Assembly: GCA_023412005.1 (NCBI GenBank)
Contig: JAEYOE010000001.1
Coordinates: forward strand, 82,781 to 146,780
Reading direction: 5' to 3'
Source of the DNA: Bacillota bacterium
Lineage (GTDB): Bacteria; Bacillota; Clostridia; Christensenellales; SZUA-584
Length of the DNA: 64,000 nucleotides
Shown in pieces: positions 7,514 through 16,624 of the stretch. The notes under the pieces were generated by a model, which was not told the origin of the DNA, did no database searches, and saw only the letters and a program-made list of their open reading frames with translations. Made by a program: the position numbers and the translations under genes. The number at the start of each line of letters is the position of its first letter. The first letter of the stretch is position 1.

Positions 7514-8929
7514 GTGTGGGGAGATATGTCTATTGTGAGAAAAGTCATTTCTTTTTTATTATTGATCGTTTTGGTTTTTACGGTGTTTTCGGGTACTGCG
7601 CTGGCTGCCGATCCTCAGTTTACGGGAACCATCGGTGCAAAGGCATGGATGCTGCTGGACGCGGATTCGGGCAGGGTATTGGAGTCTTCGAACAATGCGG
7701 ATGAGCGCATTGCACCGGCGAGCACCACGAAAATTCTTACACTGCTCGTGGCTTTGGAGAGCGGTAAACTCAATGAAGATGTCACAATGAGCACGCATGC
7801 CGCTGCAGTCGGCGGTTCTACATGTGATGGGCTCAAAGCCGGAAAAAAATACAATTTGAAAAACCTTTTAACAGCCATGATGATGAGGTCGGGTAACAAC
7901 GCGGCAACCGCAGTGGCTGAGTTTTTGGGTGTCAATGAAGAAGGTTTTGCGGATTTGATGAATGCCAAAGCCAAGGAACTTGGCATGGACAATTCGCATT
8001 TTGTAACCCCTCATGGTATGCATAATGATGACCATTATACCACACTTAACGATATGGCGAAGCTCGCCCGTGCGGCAATGAAGAATTCGGATTTTATGAG
8101 TATTGTGGGTAAGAAGTCGTTTTTAATGCCCGAAAACAATATCACATACGTTAACACGAATCCGATCGTTGACAGTGAGAACAAGTTCTATTACCCATAT
8201 GCCAACGGTATGAAGACGGGATCAACAAATCAAGCGGGGGATTGTTTCGTCGCGTCGGCATCACATGACGGAATGAATCTAATTTGTCTGCTATTCGGAT
8301 ATCCGGACGACAAAGGCGATTACAGATGGCCCGCTGCGCAGGAGCTTTTTGATTTTGGGTTCAACAGCTACAAAACCATAAGCCTTTCTGATGTGACGAA
8401 AGACTTGCCGCCTGTGCAGGCACCGGTGGAAAACTGCGCGACGACGGACGAAAAAGGCGGATTACTCGAATTTGCTCAGCCCGGCAAAGACGTTTCGGTA
8501 ACGCTTCCCAAGGAAGCGGCTCAGGGCTTGATTGACGGCACGGACAGCGTCGAGGCCAAAACGGTGTTCGCGAAGGGTGAAAAGTTGCTGGCGCCGATTC
8601 AAAAGGATGAGGTGCTCGGCACGGTCACATACACGAGCAAAAACACAGGCACAACGCTGTACAGCGGTCCGCTGGTGGCCACGCGCGATGTACTGCAGGC
8701 CGGTACCGAAAGCAACGTGCAGGGCGGCACAGCCGTCACAAAAATGCCGCCGATGATTCCGGAGGCCATCAGCGATAAGAAGGACCAAGGCGGAATATGG
8801 CTGTGGCTGATCATTCCCGTGGGGCTGATCGGGTTTCTTGTGTTCCGCTTGGTCACACAGAACCATAAGCGCCGTAAACGCTTTGCGCCGCGAAGAAAGC
8901 CGCAATACAGCTACAAAATAAGACGGTAG
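7514..8929 (+). CDS. dacA: Serine-type D-Ala-D-Ala carboxypeptidase (DacA/PBP5 family)
   Basis: Up to 471 residues. It has an N-terminal signal peptide (VISFLLLIVLVFTVFSG, likely cleavage after ALA), then the peptidase S11 domain with all three active-site motifs: STTK (Ser near residue 70), SGN (RSGNNAA) and KTG (MKTGSTNQAG). A PBP5-like C-terminal beta domain follows, then a membrane helix (IWLWLIIPVGLIGFLVF) and a basic tail RRKRFAPRRK. It should trim the terminal D-Ala of muropeptides outside the membrane. The start could be GTG 7514 or ATG 7526; the GGGGAG lies too close to the ATG for a confident choice. Confidence 0.92.
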   Translation: MWGDMSIVRKVISFLLLIVLVFTVFSGTALAADPQFTGTIGAKAWMLLDADSGRVLESSNNADERIAPASTTKILTLLVALESGKLNEDVTMSTHAAAVGGSTCDGLKAGKKYNLKNLLTAMMMRSGNNAATAVAEFLGVNEEGFADLMNAKAKELGMDNSHFVTPHGMHNDDHYTTLNDMAKLARAAMKNSDFMSIVGKKSFLMPENNITYVNTNPIVDSENKFYYPYANGMKTGSTNQAGDCFVASASHDGMNLICLLFGYPDDKGDYRWPAAQELFDFGFNSYKTISLSDVTKDLPPVQAPVENCATTDEKGGLLEFAQPGKDVSVTLPKEAAQGLIDGTDSVEAKTVFAKGEKLLAPIQKDEVLGTVTYTSKNTGTTLYSGPLVATRDVLQAGTESNVQGGTAVTKMPPMIPEAISDKKDQGGIWLWLIIPVGLIGFLVFRLVTQNHKRRKRFAPRRKPQYSYKIRR

Positions 8930-8966
8930 AACAATCAAGAATTAAGAATTATCAATTGACAATTAG

Positions 8967-8993
8967 AGGGACGGTTTTTGAGCCGTCCTTTTG
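8967..8993 (+). terminator. Rho-independent terminator after dacA
   Basis: Stem GGACGG/CCGTCC (8969-8974 and 8983-8988) followed by TTTTG. It is preceded by an AT-rich AATTAAGAATT stretch. Confidence 0.75.
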
Positions 8994-9080
8994 TGATTCG
9001 CGCAGATGCAGCGTTTGGCTCGGTTTGAAAATGGTTGTAATGTGTATATATACTTTAAAATAGAAATTGATGAGGTTAAT

Positions 9081-10553
9081 ATGGATCGCAAATTCAAATT
9101 GAGTACGAACATCTTGATCTGTGCGATTATTCTTGTTGGGTTCGTTGCCGTGACACTGACCAGCGCCAGCACATACAGCGATATCATTAACGATGATATT
9201 ATGAATATATCAAAGCTGACATCCACCAATATCTATTCGGAAATACGCAATGAACTGACAAAGCCGATATTTGTTTCGCTGACAATGGCGAACGACAACT
9301 TTTTAAAGCAATGGCTAAAAACAGAAAAGACGAATAACACACCCGAACATCAGGAATCGTTGCGGCAATATCTGATGGGGTTTAAAGAAAAGTATGGTTA
9401 TGACTCAGTTTTCCTCGTTTCCGATATGACGAAAAGCTATTATCATTTTAATGGCCTAAACAAGGTGATAAATGAAAATAATTCGCATGATATTTGGTAT
9501 TATACGTTCGCAGACAGCGACATGATTTATGACTTGGATGTAGACACTGATGAGGCCAACCATAACCAACTTTCGGTATTCGTTAATTGCCGCATGACGG
9601 ATGAAAGCGGCAAGCTTCTGGGTGTGACGGGCGTGGGGCTGATGATGAATCAGGTACAGACGCTGCTCAAATCCTTTGAGGATGAATATGGGCTCGAAGC
9701 GCTGCTTTTCAGTAATGACGGCCTCGTTATGGCGGATACGCAGTTGGGTACCGTCGAGCAAAAAAATGTTTTCGATGACGGTATTCTCAATGACAACAGG
9801 GAGACGATACTCTCGAATCAAGATGTTCTTCAGGTCATTCCGTTTATCGGCGAATCTGTGGGCGGTTTTTATATTACGCGCTATGTGGAGGATTTAGGCT
9901 GGTATCTGCTGATTAAAAAGGATACCTCGGTGCTTGCGCGTTCGATGTACGCACAGGCCATTCGCGATATCGTGATTTATGTGCTGGTTGCTGTGTGCGT
10001 GCTGTTTGTGGCGAACCGCATTATCCGCAAGAACGACAGTATGATGCTGAGCATGACCAAGACGGATATTTTAACCGGGCTGCCAAACCGGCGCGGGTGG
10101 GGAGAAAGCCTCGAAAAATTACTCGCAGAAGTGCCGCAGCCCGGCACATTCTGCGTGTTTGTATTTGATATTGATAATTTCAAAGCAGTCAACGATACAT
10201 ACGGGCATTTGGTGGGCGATAAGGTGCTGCGCGTCATCGGTCAGCTCGCCGCGCAGGTGTTTAACGAAGCTGGGATGGTCTGCCGCTGGGGCGGCGATGA
10301 ATTTGCGGGGTATTTTTTCGGCGGCAAGCAGGAGATGATAAGTGCTGTTGCGCGATTCTATGACAGTATTCAAAATGAACCGTCCTTTTCAATGCATCCC
10401 ATTACCGCGAGCATGGGCATCACAATGGGGCAGAAGATTGACAGCGAGAACACGCTGATATACCGTGCGGATCAGGCGCTGTATCAGGCCAAGGACAATG
10501 GCAAGAACCGGTATTGCTTCAACGAAGGGCAAAACCAGTTTGAGTGCAACTGA
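9081..10553 (+). CDS. Membrane-bound sensor diguanylate cyclase (Cache-like sensor + GGDEF)
   Basis: 490 residues from ATG 9081 (TGAGGT upstream). A first membrane helix (ILICAIILVGFVAVTLTSA) is followed by an extracytoplasmic sensor of about 240 residues with Cache-like character (ISKLTSTNIYSEIRNELTKPIF; YHFNG; GVTGVGLMMNQVQ). A second helix (DIVIYVLVAVCVLFVANRII) and a GGDEF domain follow. The active-site loop is an intact GGDEF at residues 404-408, and the upstream IDNFKAVNDTYGH element is intact, so cyclic di-GMP synthesis is expected. The RxxD inhibitory site is absent (NEAG at that place), so product feedback is not expected. The ligand is unknown. Confidence 0.9.
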   Translation: MDRKFKLSTNILICAIILVGFVAVTLTSASTYSDIINDDIMNISKLTSTNIYSEIRNELTKPIFVSLTMANDNFLKQWLKTEKTNNTPEHQESLRQYLMGFKEKYGYDSVFLVSDMTKSYYHFNGLNKVINENNSHDIWYYTFADSDMIYDLDVDTDEANHNQLSVFVNCRMTDESGKLLGVTGVGLMMNQVQTLLKSFEDEYGLEALLFSNDGLVMADTQLGTVEQKNVFDDGILNDNRETILSNQDVLQVIPFIGESVGGFYITRYVEDLGWYLLIKKDTSVLARSMYAQAIRDIVIYVLVAVCVLFVANRIIRKNDSMMLSMTKTDILTGLPNRRGWGESLEKLLAEVPQPGTFCVFVFDIDNFKAVNDTYGHLVGDKVLRVIGQLAAQVFNEAGMVCRWGGDEFAGYFFGGKQEMISAVARFYDSIQNEPSFSMHPITASMGITMGQKIDSENTLIYRADQALYQAKDNGKNRYCFNEGQNQFECN

Positions 10554-10575
10554 CGGTGTATTCGGTAGTATGACG

Positions 10576-10609
10576 TAACAAAAGCCGTTCGGTTGAGCGG
10601 CTTTTGTTA
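10576..10609. terminator. Bidirectional terminator after the GGDEF gene
   Basis: Perfect 12-bp stem TAACAAAAGCCG/CGGCTTTTGTTA (10576-10587 and 10598-10609). It has A-rich and T-rich flanks inside the stem and can work on both strands. Confidence 0.8.
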
Positions 10610-10619
10610 TGTTCAAATC

Positions 10620-11045
10620 TTTCATCACGCTGTGCGTATACCAACGAATTGTAGGGAACGACCTCCGAGTCGATCCGTCAGCTTGGCTGACATAAGGATT
10701 GAAGATACACAGACATAATTGAAATATATTACTTAAAACGAGGAGAGAGTCTTAATCCTCCCGTGAAAATGTGTAATAGCCCGGTAATTTTCATACCCTT
10801 CGGGTTACAGGTATCTCTTTTTTTAGCGTGAGAGACTTCACCAAATTAAACTATAATGCTTAGAATTGTAGGGAACGACCTCCGTGTCGTTCCGTCAGCG
10901 CGCGGTGTCCTCTTCATCACGCTGTGGCGTATACCCATGAATGGTAGGGAAGGGTCGCTTGTGCCCCGAATGGGGTATGACCCTTCCGTGAGGTTGTACG
11001 ATACGTTATCTCCCTTTGGGGTACAGGTATTTTTGTTTTTATGAA
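10620..11045. repeat. Cluster of dispersed GTAGGGAAC-type intergenic repeats
   Basis: Three related units are seen. GAATTGTAGGGAACGACC occurs near 10648 and again near 10862. GGTAGGGAAGGGTCGC near 10943 continues into CTTGTGCCCCGAATGGGG. TCACGCTGTGCGTATACC (10626) recurs as TCACGCTGTGGCGTATACC (10918). Closing units GGGTTACAGGTATCTC (10803) and GGGGTACAGGTATTTT (11018) also repeat. Related copies lie at 32820-33060. No gene lies between 10610 and 11178. A short open frame inside the repeat was rejected. Confidence 0.65.
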
Positions 11046-11145
11046 CAATTTTTGAAAGGAACTGTAAGCCTTACTGGCTGAGGCTTTTGCTATGTTGTTT
11101 TACCTTTGAAACCTTTTTGTCATTTGCTGATTCTATAGATATAAT

Positions 11146-11171
11146 AAAAGCCGCCCCGTGGAGCGGCTTTT
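11146..11171 (-). terminator. Terminator of the parE-parC operon (minus strand)
   Basis: Stem AAAAGCCGC/GCGGCTTTT (11146-11154, 11163-11171). On the minus strand it is followed by TTTTATTATA, and it lies eight bases past the parC stop. Confidence 0.8.
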
Positions 11172-11178
11172 ACTCTAC

Positions 11179-13602
11179 TTATGCGAGGAACGATTTGCCC
11201 GCAAACACCACGCTGTCACCCAGCACGGCCAACACGGCCGACGTGCCTTTCCCGTTTCTGTCCTGACGGTCGAGCTGCTCGGAGGAGAGCGAGAAATTCT
11301 GTCCGCTCTTCAGCGTCACCAGTATGCCGCAGGGGTCGGAGATTGTAAACGCTGCAGCCACGCAAGTGCCGGTCGATCCGTTTTTAAGCAGCGAGAGCGC
11401 CTTTAAGCCTTTGCCGCTGCGTTTCTGCGTTTCAAACAGGTATACGCGTGTGAGCTTGGCATACCCAAGGTCGGTAAACAGCGCGACGTCGTCCTGCTCA
11501 TTCACCGGCGATGCCATCACCACACTGTCGCCCTTTTGCAGCGAAATGCTCTTTACACCCTTCGCGGCGCGGCCCATCGCGCTGACATCCCCGGAGTTGA
11601 ACCGAATACCCATACCGAGCTTCGTGATGATGAGCCAGTCGCTTTCTTCCGGCAGTATGCTGACGGAGACGATCGTATCGCCCTCGGCGAGGCCGCACGC
11701 CACAATTTTCTTGTTGCGCACATCATACTCGCTTAAATGCGTGCGCTTAATCAGCCCGCCGCGCGTGGCGAAGAACACGTCTGCGTCCTTGTATTCGGCA
11801 ACCGAGAACAGATCCACAATGCTCTCGCTGGGGTCAATGCCCGCGATGATGGCGGAGAGAGGCTTGCCCTTGTCCTTGAGCTTGCAGTCGGGGATGTCTG
11901 TGGAGGCCAGCGTATACAAGCTGCCTTGATTTGTGAATATCTGCACCCGCATGCCGGTATTCGACGAGACGATGGTCTTGACACCGTCGTCTTCGGTCTG
12001 TGCGGATTTTTGGAACGATTTCTGGCTGATGCGCTTCAAGAATCCGTTGTTCGTCAGTATAATCACGCAGTCCTCAACGGATTTAAACTCATCCTCATTG
12101 ATCTCGATCTCGTGATTCGTATCGAGTATCTTGGTGCGGCGCTTGTCACCGTATTTTTCCTTGATCTCGTTCAGCTCGTGAACAATAACATTCATCAGCT
12201 TTATCTCTGATGCCAGAATCTCTTCCAGTCGCTTGATCGTTTCGAGTATGAACGCGTATTCCTTTTGCAGTGCTTCAATTTCTAGAGCCGTCAGCCGCGC
12301 AAGGCGCATATCGAGTATCGCCTGTGCCTGTATCTGCGAGAGGCCGAAGCGCGCCATCAGCTTATCGCGCGCCTCCCTGGGCGACGAGGATGCACGGATG
12401 ATGCGGATGACCTCGTCGATGTTTTGCACCGCGATAATAAGCCCGGCGAGTATATGCTCGCGTTGGCGCGCCTTTTCAAGGTCGTACTGCGTACGGCGTG
12501 TGACGATCTCCTTCTGGAAACGGATGTAATGGTCGATAATGCTCATCAGTGAGAGCTGCTTGGGCTGCCCGTCAGCAATGCACACCATGTTGATGCCGAA
12601 CGTCGTCTGCATATCCGAGTATTTATAGAGGCAGTTCAGTATCGTTTTTGGGTCGTAATCCTTGCGCACCTCAATCACGGCGCGCAAGCCGTTGCGGTCG
12701 GATTCGTCGCGGATATCGCTGATGCCCGCAAACATCTCTTTTTTCTGCTCGGTCACCTGCAATATCTTCTCGAGCATGGCGGCTTTGTTCACCTGATATG
12801 GCATTTCGTTAATCACAATCAGCGATTTGCCGTTCACACCTTTTTCTATTGTCGTTTTGGCGCGCATCGCAATCTTACCGCGGCCGGTGGCATACGCTTC
12901 TTTGAGTTGATCGAGATTGAGCAAATAGCCGCCTGTCGGGAAATCCGGCCCGGGAATCAGCGTCATCAATTCTTCCAGCGATAGATGCGGGTTGCGTATG
13001 CGTGCGACAACGCCGTCAATCACCTCGCCCAAATTGTGCGGCGGTATGTTGGTCGCCAGCCCAACAGCAATGCCCGCCGCGCCGTTCACCAGCAAATTGG
13101 GGTAACGTGCGGGCAGCATTTCGGGTTCTTTTAATGTGTCGTCGAAGTTAAACGACCAGCGCACCGTGTCTTTTTCAATATGCGCGAGCATTTCCATGGC
13201 AATGGGGGAGAGGCGTGCTTCGGTGTAACGCATCGCGGCGGCAGAGTCGCCGTCCATGCTCCCGAAGTTACCGTGGCCGTTCACAAGCGGCGCGCGCATG
13301 ACAAAATCCTGCGCCATACGGACCATCGCGTCATAAACCGAGCTGTCGCCGTGCGGGTGGTATTTACCAAGCGTGTCGCCGACGATACGTGCGGACTTTC
13401 TGTGCGGCTTGTCCGGCGTAAGGCCAAGCTCCAGCATCGTGTAGAGTATGCGGCGCTGAACCGGCTTTAAACCGTCTTCCACGCGCGGCAGCGCCCTGTC
13501 CATAATCACGTATTCGGCAAACGGTATCATCGAATCGTGCATCATGTCGCTCATCGAGACGGGTGTGATTTCGCTGGCGAGGGCTTCGTTTTTGTTAGAC
13601 AT
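11179..13602 (-). CDS. parC: DNA topoisomerase IV subunit A (ParC type)
   Basis: 807 residues of type IIA topoisomerase A subunit, which cuts and passes duplex DNA together with ParE. The catalytic tyrosine is Tyr126 in AAMRYTEARL. The quinolone-pocket helix reads HPHGDSSVYDAM, with Ser and Tyr at the two usual resistance positions. The tower and coiled-coil region (LARLTALEIEALQKEYAFI) is intact, and the C-terminal part forms beta-pinwheel blades. No GyrA box (QRRGGKG) is present where GyrA carries it; the spot reads QKSFQKSAQTEDDG. I therefore call ParC, not GyrA. It overlaps parE by 8 bases. Confidence 0.85.
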   Translation of the reverse strand: MSNKNEALASEITPVSMSDMMHDSMIPFAEYVIMDRALPRVEDGLKPVQRRILYTMLELGLTPDKPHRKSARIVGDTLGKYHPHGDSSVYDAMVRMAQDFVMRAPLVNGHGNFGSMDGDSAAAMRYTEARLSPIAMEMLAHIEKDTVRWSFNFDDTLKEPEMLPARYPNLLVNGAAGIAVGLATNIPPHNLGEVIDGVVARIRNPHLSLEELMTLIPGPDFPTGGYLLNLDQLKEAYATGRGKIAMRAKTTIEKGVNGKSLIVINEMPYQVNKAAMLEKILQVTEQKKEMFAGISDIRDESDRNGLRAVIEVRKDYDPKTILNCLYKYSDMQTTFGINMVCIADGQPKQLSLMSIIDHYIRFQKEIVTRRTQYDLEKARQREHILAGLIIAVQNIDEVIRIIRASSSPREARDKLMARFGLSQIQAQAILDMRLARLTALEIEALQKEYAFILETIKRLEEILASEIKLMNVIVHELNEIKEKYGDKRRTKILDTNHEIEINEDEFKSVEDCVIILTNNGFLKRISQKSFQKSAQTEDDGVKTIVSSNTGMRVQIFTNQGSLYTLASTDIPDCKLKDKGKPLSAIIAGIDPSESIVDLFSVAEYKDADVFFATRGGLIKRTHLSEYDVRNKKIVACGLAEGDTIVSVSILPEESDWLIITKLGMGIRFNSGDVSAMGRAAKGVKSISLQKGDSVVMASPVNEQDDVALFTDLGYAKLTRVYLFETQKRSGKGLKALSLLKNGSTGTCVAAAFTISDPCGILVTLKSGQNFSLSSEQLDRQDRNGKGTSAVLAVLGDSVVFAGKSFLA

Positions 13603-15562
13603 TGCTCATCACCTTCTCATTATAAAAGCTGTCTTCCTTGTTGAAGTTGGCATGCTCGGAGATGTATTCCTTTCGCGGCTCGGCCTTGTCGCCCATCAGC
13701 AGCGTGACCAGCCGTTCGGCTTCCGCCGCGTCATCGAGCTCCACGCGATAAAGCTTGCGCTGTGCCGGGTTCATCGTGGTTTCCCAGAGCTGCTCGGGGT
13801 TCATCTCGCCAAGGCCCTTGTAGCGCTGCACGTTGGCATCCTTGCCGAATTCGGCCTGCGCGGCCTTGAGCTCGGTGTCGGTATACGCGTAGACGGATTT
13901 GCTGCCCTTGTGAACGCGGTAAAGCGGGGGACGGCCGATGAATATATGGCCTGCCGTTAACAGATCGCGGAAGTAACGGTAAAAGAATGTCAGCAGTATT
14001 GCACGGATGTGCGCGCCGTCCTGGTCGGCGTCCGCGAGTATGATTATCTTGTGGTATTTCAAATCGGCTTCCTCAAAAACACCGTCGAAGCCCGTGCCGA
14101 GCGCTGTGATGATCGAACGGAACTCAACGTTTTCAATCACCTGATCGAGTCGCTTTTTTTCCACGTTGAGCGGCTTGCCACGCAGCGGAAGAATGGCTTG
14201 AAAGCGGCGGTCGCGGCCCTGCTTTGCGCTGCCGCCCGCGCTGTCGCCCTCTACGATGAAAAGCTCGTTGTCTCTGGCGTCTCGGCCGGAGCAGCTGGAG
14301 AGCTTGCCGACCAACGGCGCGCCTTCAAGCTTGCTGCGCTGGCGCTCCAGCTTCTTGGCTTTGGAGGCCGCTTCGCGCGCCTTGGCGGCACGAACGGCCT
14401 TGCCCACAAGCTCACCCGCCATCGCGGTGTTGTTGAGATCCGCAAAGAACAGCGAAAGCTTGTCCTGAACAATGCTCTCAACGATCGTTTTCACTTCGGT
14501 ATTGCCGAGCTTGGCCTTTGTTTGGCCTTCAAATTGCGCGTCCTTCATCTTCACGCTGATCACGGCGCAAAGACCTTCGCGATAGTCGTCGCCTGAGAGG
14601 TTCTCTTCTTTTTCCTTCAGGAGACCGGAGGCGCGCGCGTATTCATTCATCACCTTGGTATGTGCCGCCTTGAACCCGGATACGTGGGTACCGCCGTCAG
14701 CCGTGATAATGTTATTCACAAACGAGAGGATGTTTTCGTTGTACGTATCGTTGTATTGCATTGAGACTTCAACGCGTACGTCGTTCTTCTCGCCGTCAAA
14801 ATAGATCGGCGTTTTGTGCAGCACGGTTTTTTCTTCGTTCAAATACTGAACGAAATCAATAATACCGCCCTGATAATCAAACACGACCTTCCTCGGACGC
14901 CCGTCCTTTAATATGCGCTCGTCTGTCAGCGTGATTTTAACGTTTTTACTTAAAAAGGAGATAACGCGTAAATGCGACGATACGGTATCAAAGCTGAAAT
15001 TGATCGTTTCAAAAACCCGGTCATCCGGCAGAAACGTGATTTTGGTGCCGCGGTTTTTTGTGGTGCCTGTTTCCTCAAGCTTGGTGACCGCCCGCCCGCT
15101 TTCTATCTTGCCGCCTTTCAGGCGGCTTTCGTAACGCTGTTCGTAAACTTTTCCGCCCGTGCAAACGGTAACGTGCAGCCAGCGCGACAGCGCGTTCACA
15201 ACGGATGCACCCACGCCGTGCAGACCGCCCGCATATGTGTATGTGTCGTTGTTGAATTTGCCGCCCGCGTGCAGCTGTGTGAACACAACCTCCACACCGG
15301 ATACTTTTTTCTCGGGATGGATGCCAACCGGGATGCCTCGCCCGTTATCCTCCACAGTGACAGAATTGTCCGTATGCAGCGTAACACTGATTTTATCGGC
15401 ATAGCCGTTAACCGCTTCGTCCACAGAATTATCAACGATTTCCCAAAGCAGGTGGTGCAGCCCTTTTTGGCCGGTGGAGCCTATATACATGCCCGGTCGC
15501 TTTCGTACCGCATCGAGCCCTTCGAGCACCTGAATGTCGCTCGCGCTGTATTCTTTGGCCAT
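13595..15562 (-). CDS. parE: DNA topoisomerase IV subunit B (ParE type)
   Basis: 655 residues of a GHKL ATPase B subunit. The N-terminal region has the Bergerat motifs EIVDNSVDEA, VEDNGRGIPVG and GGLHGVGASVVNALS. The TOPRIM region has EGDSAGGSAKQGRDR and the DADQDGAHI metal site, and the C-terminus has QRYKGLGEMNPEQLWETTMNP. It works with the adjacent, overlapping parC to decatenate chromosomes. Pairing with a subunit A that lacks the GyrA box suggests topo IV. Sequence alone cannot fully exclude a gyrase-like activity. The start is ATG 15562. Confidence 0.87.
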   Translation of the reverse strand: MAKEYSASDIQVLEGLDAVRKRPGMYIGSTGQKGLHHLLWEIVDNSVDEAVNGYADKISVTLHTDNSVTVEDNGRGIPVGIHPEKKVSGVEVVFTQLHAGGKFNNDTYTYAGGLHGVGASVVNALSRWLHVTVCTGGKVYEQRYESRLKGGKIESGRAVTKLEETGTTKNRGTKITFLPDDRVFETINFSFDTVSSHLRVISFLSKNVKITLTDERILKDGRPRKVVFDYQGGIIDFVQYLNEEKTVLHKTPIYFDGEKNDVRVEVSMQYNDTYNENILSFVNNIITADGGTHVSGFKAAHTKVMNEYARASGLLKEKEENLSGDDYREGLCAVISVKMKDAQFEGQTKAKLGNTEVKTIVESIVQDKLSLFFADLNNTAMAGELVGKAVRAAKAREAASKAKKLERQRSKLEGAPLVGKLSSCSGRDARDNELFIVEGDSAGGSAKQGRDRRFQAILPLRGKPLNVEKKRLDQVIENVEFRSIITALGTGFDGVFEEADLKYHKIIILADADQDGAHIRAILLTFFYRYFRDLLTAGHIFIGRPPLYRVHKGSKSVYAYTDTELKAAQAEFGKDANVQRYKGLGEMNPEQLWETTMNPAQRKLYRVELDDAAEAERLVTLLMGDKAEPRKEYISEHANFNKEDSFYNEKVMSNV

Positions 15563-15587
15563 AGTTTCTCCTCTTTTGCATCACAAA

Positions 15588-15617
15588 ATGTGGTGTATGC
15601 GTGTGCATACACCACAT
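15588..15617. promoter_or_regulatory. 13-bp perfect palindrome at the parE transcription start
   Basis: ATGTGGTGTATGC, a GTGT loop, then the exact complement GCATACACCACAT. The predicted parE start site falls in the promoter-proximal arm and the parE ATG is 26 bases further on. The position fits an operator or a 5'-end RNA hairpin. Confidence 0.6.
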
Positions 15618-15618
15618 A

Positions 15619-15647
15619 ATATTACCCCAAAAGGCGCTTGTTATCAA
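15619..15647 (-). promoter_or_regulatory. Sigma-A promoter of parE-parC
   Basis: On the minus strand: TTGATA (15647-15642), 17-base spacer, TAATAT (15624-15619). It lies in the gap between the dCMP deaminase gene and parE. Confidence 0.65.
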
Positions 15648-15671
15648 TAGATAAACAAATTAATCGGCGGA

Positions 15672-16121
15672 TCAACCTTTGTACTTGACGAGCTCTACAC
15701 CGGCCTCTTTGAATATCTCGTGCGAAAAATCGTCGGGATAGGGCTTCAAATAAACGACACGGCTGATGCCCGCATTGACGATCATTTTTGAGCAGATCAC
15801 GCAGGGTTGGTGCGTGCAGTACATTGTGGCGCCTTCAATGCTGACGCCGAGCTTGGCGGCTTGAATGATCGCGTTCTGTTCGGCGTGTACGGCGTAACAC
15901 AGCTCGTGCTGAGTGCCGGACGGGATGCCGAGCTTTTGACGCAGGCATTCGCCTTTTTCCTTACAGCTTTTTAGGCCTGCCGGTGCGCCGTTGTAGCCGG
16001 TGGTGAGAATCCTCTTGTTCTTAACGATAACCGCGCCCACGCTGCGGTCGGTCTTGTAACAGCTGGACCATTTGGCGATGGTCGACGTTAAGTCCATAAA
16101 ACGCTTGTCCCATTTATCCAT
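15672..16121 (-). CDS. Deoxycytidylate (dCMP) deaminase, ComEB-like
   Basis: 149 residues of the zinc-dependent cytidine/dCMP deaminase family. The catalytic HAEQNAII (zinc His and proton-shuttle Glu) and the two zinc cysteines of PCVICSKM are intact. An N-terminal segment (DRSVGAVIVKNKRILTTGYNG) and a Cys-containing insert (CKEKGECLRQK) match ComEB-type dCMP deaminases, which make dUMP for thymidylate synthesis. The start is ATG 16121. The parE promoter lies in the gap to the next minus-strand gene, so the two may be separately transcribed. Confidence 0.92.
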   Translation of the reverse strand: MDKWDKRFMDLTSTIAKWSSCYKTDRSVGAVIVKNKRILTTGYNGAPAGLKSCKEKGECLRQKLGIPSGTQHELCYAVHAEQNAIIQAAKLGVSIEGATMYCTHQPCVICSKMIVNAGISRVVYLKPYPDDFSHEIFKEAGVELVKYKG

Positions 16122-16491
16122 GCTTTGTGCTCCCCAATTCCGCGCTGCCCCCAGCGCCGAAGTTTATCACATAATCCGCCGAAATGTGCGTTCATTATAC
16201 ACGATGCGGCGAAGATATGCCATTGGTTATTTCTAAATATTGCTGTGAATGCAGCGTCTTGAGCATAAAAAACAAGAGGCTGCGAAGCGTCAGTTTTGTT
16301 GTGGGTGCCGTTTGAAAGCCTGCATGGAGACCATACAATAACTAAGTATTCAACGCTTTCTAAAAAAGTCCTGCACAGCTTTAGAAAATACTTAAAAACA
16401 GGCGATAATAAGAGTAAAACAAGCAAATCGTATTTATATTCGAACATATTCAAACTTAAAACCGTTTAGATATAGATTTTTGAGCATATAA
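16122..16491. other. Intergenic stretch without a supported gene
   Basis: About 370 bases between the divergent dCMP deaminase gene and the groES control region. The only long open frame (minus strand, out to 16453) overlaps the deaminase start, has no ribosome binding site and no family resemblance. Confidence 0.6.
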
Positions 16492-16499
16492 GGCAAATT

Positions 16500-16529
16500 T
16501 TGAATTTGCCATCATTTCTCTTATATATT
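16500..16529 (+). promoter_or_regulatory. groES: Sigma-A promoter of groESL
   Basis: TTGAAT (16500-16505), 18-base spacer, TATATT (16524-16529), directly upstream of the CIRCE operator. An 8-bp inverted repeat GGCAAATT-TTG-AATTTGCC (16492-16510) overlaps the -35. Confidence 0.6.
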
Positions 16530-16542
16530 ATTATTAATCCTG

Positions 16543-16569
16543 TTAGCACTCAAACAAAGTGAGTGCTAA
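16543..16569. promoter_or_regulatory. CIRCE element (HrcA operator)
   Basis: Perfect consensus TTAGCACTC-N9-GAGTGCTAA between the promoter and groES. In Firmicutes the HrcA repressor binds CIRCE and releases it on heat stress. hrcA itself is not in the window. Confidence 0.97.
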
Positions 16570-16624
16570 CAATGCAAAAGCAAAAATATGAATCAAATAT
16601 CATATCTACAAGGAGGTTTTTATT

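Noticed and set aside
10856..11044. Short plus-strand open frame in the repeat cluster
   Set aside because: It is made of the dispersed GTAGGGAAC repeat units and has no ribosome site.
11179..15562. DNA gyrase (gyrA/gyrB)
   Set aside because: The A subunit lacks a GyrA box. The pair overlaps in parE-parC order far from any dnaA/recF context, so topoisomerase IV fits better.
16088..16453. Minus-strand open frame of 121 codons
   Set aside because: It overlaps the dCMP deaminase start, has no ribosome site, and its composition is unlike coding sequence.
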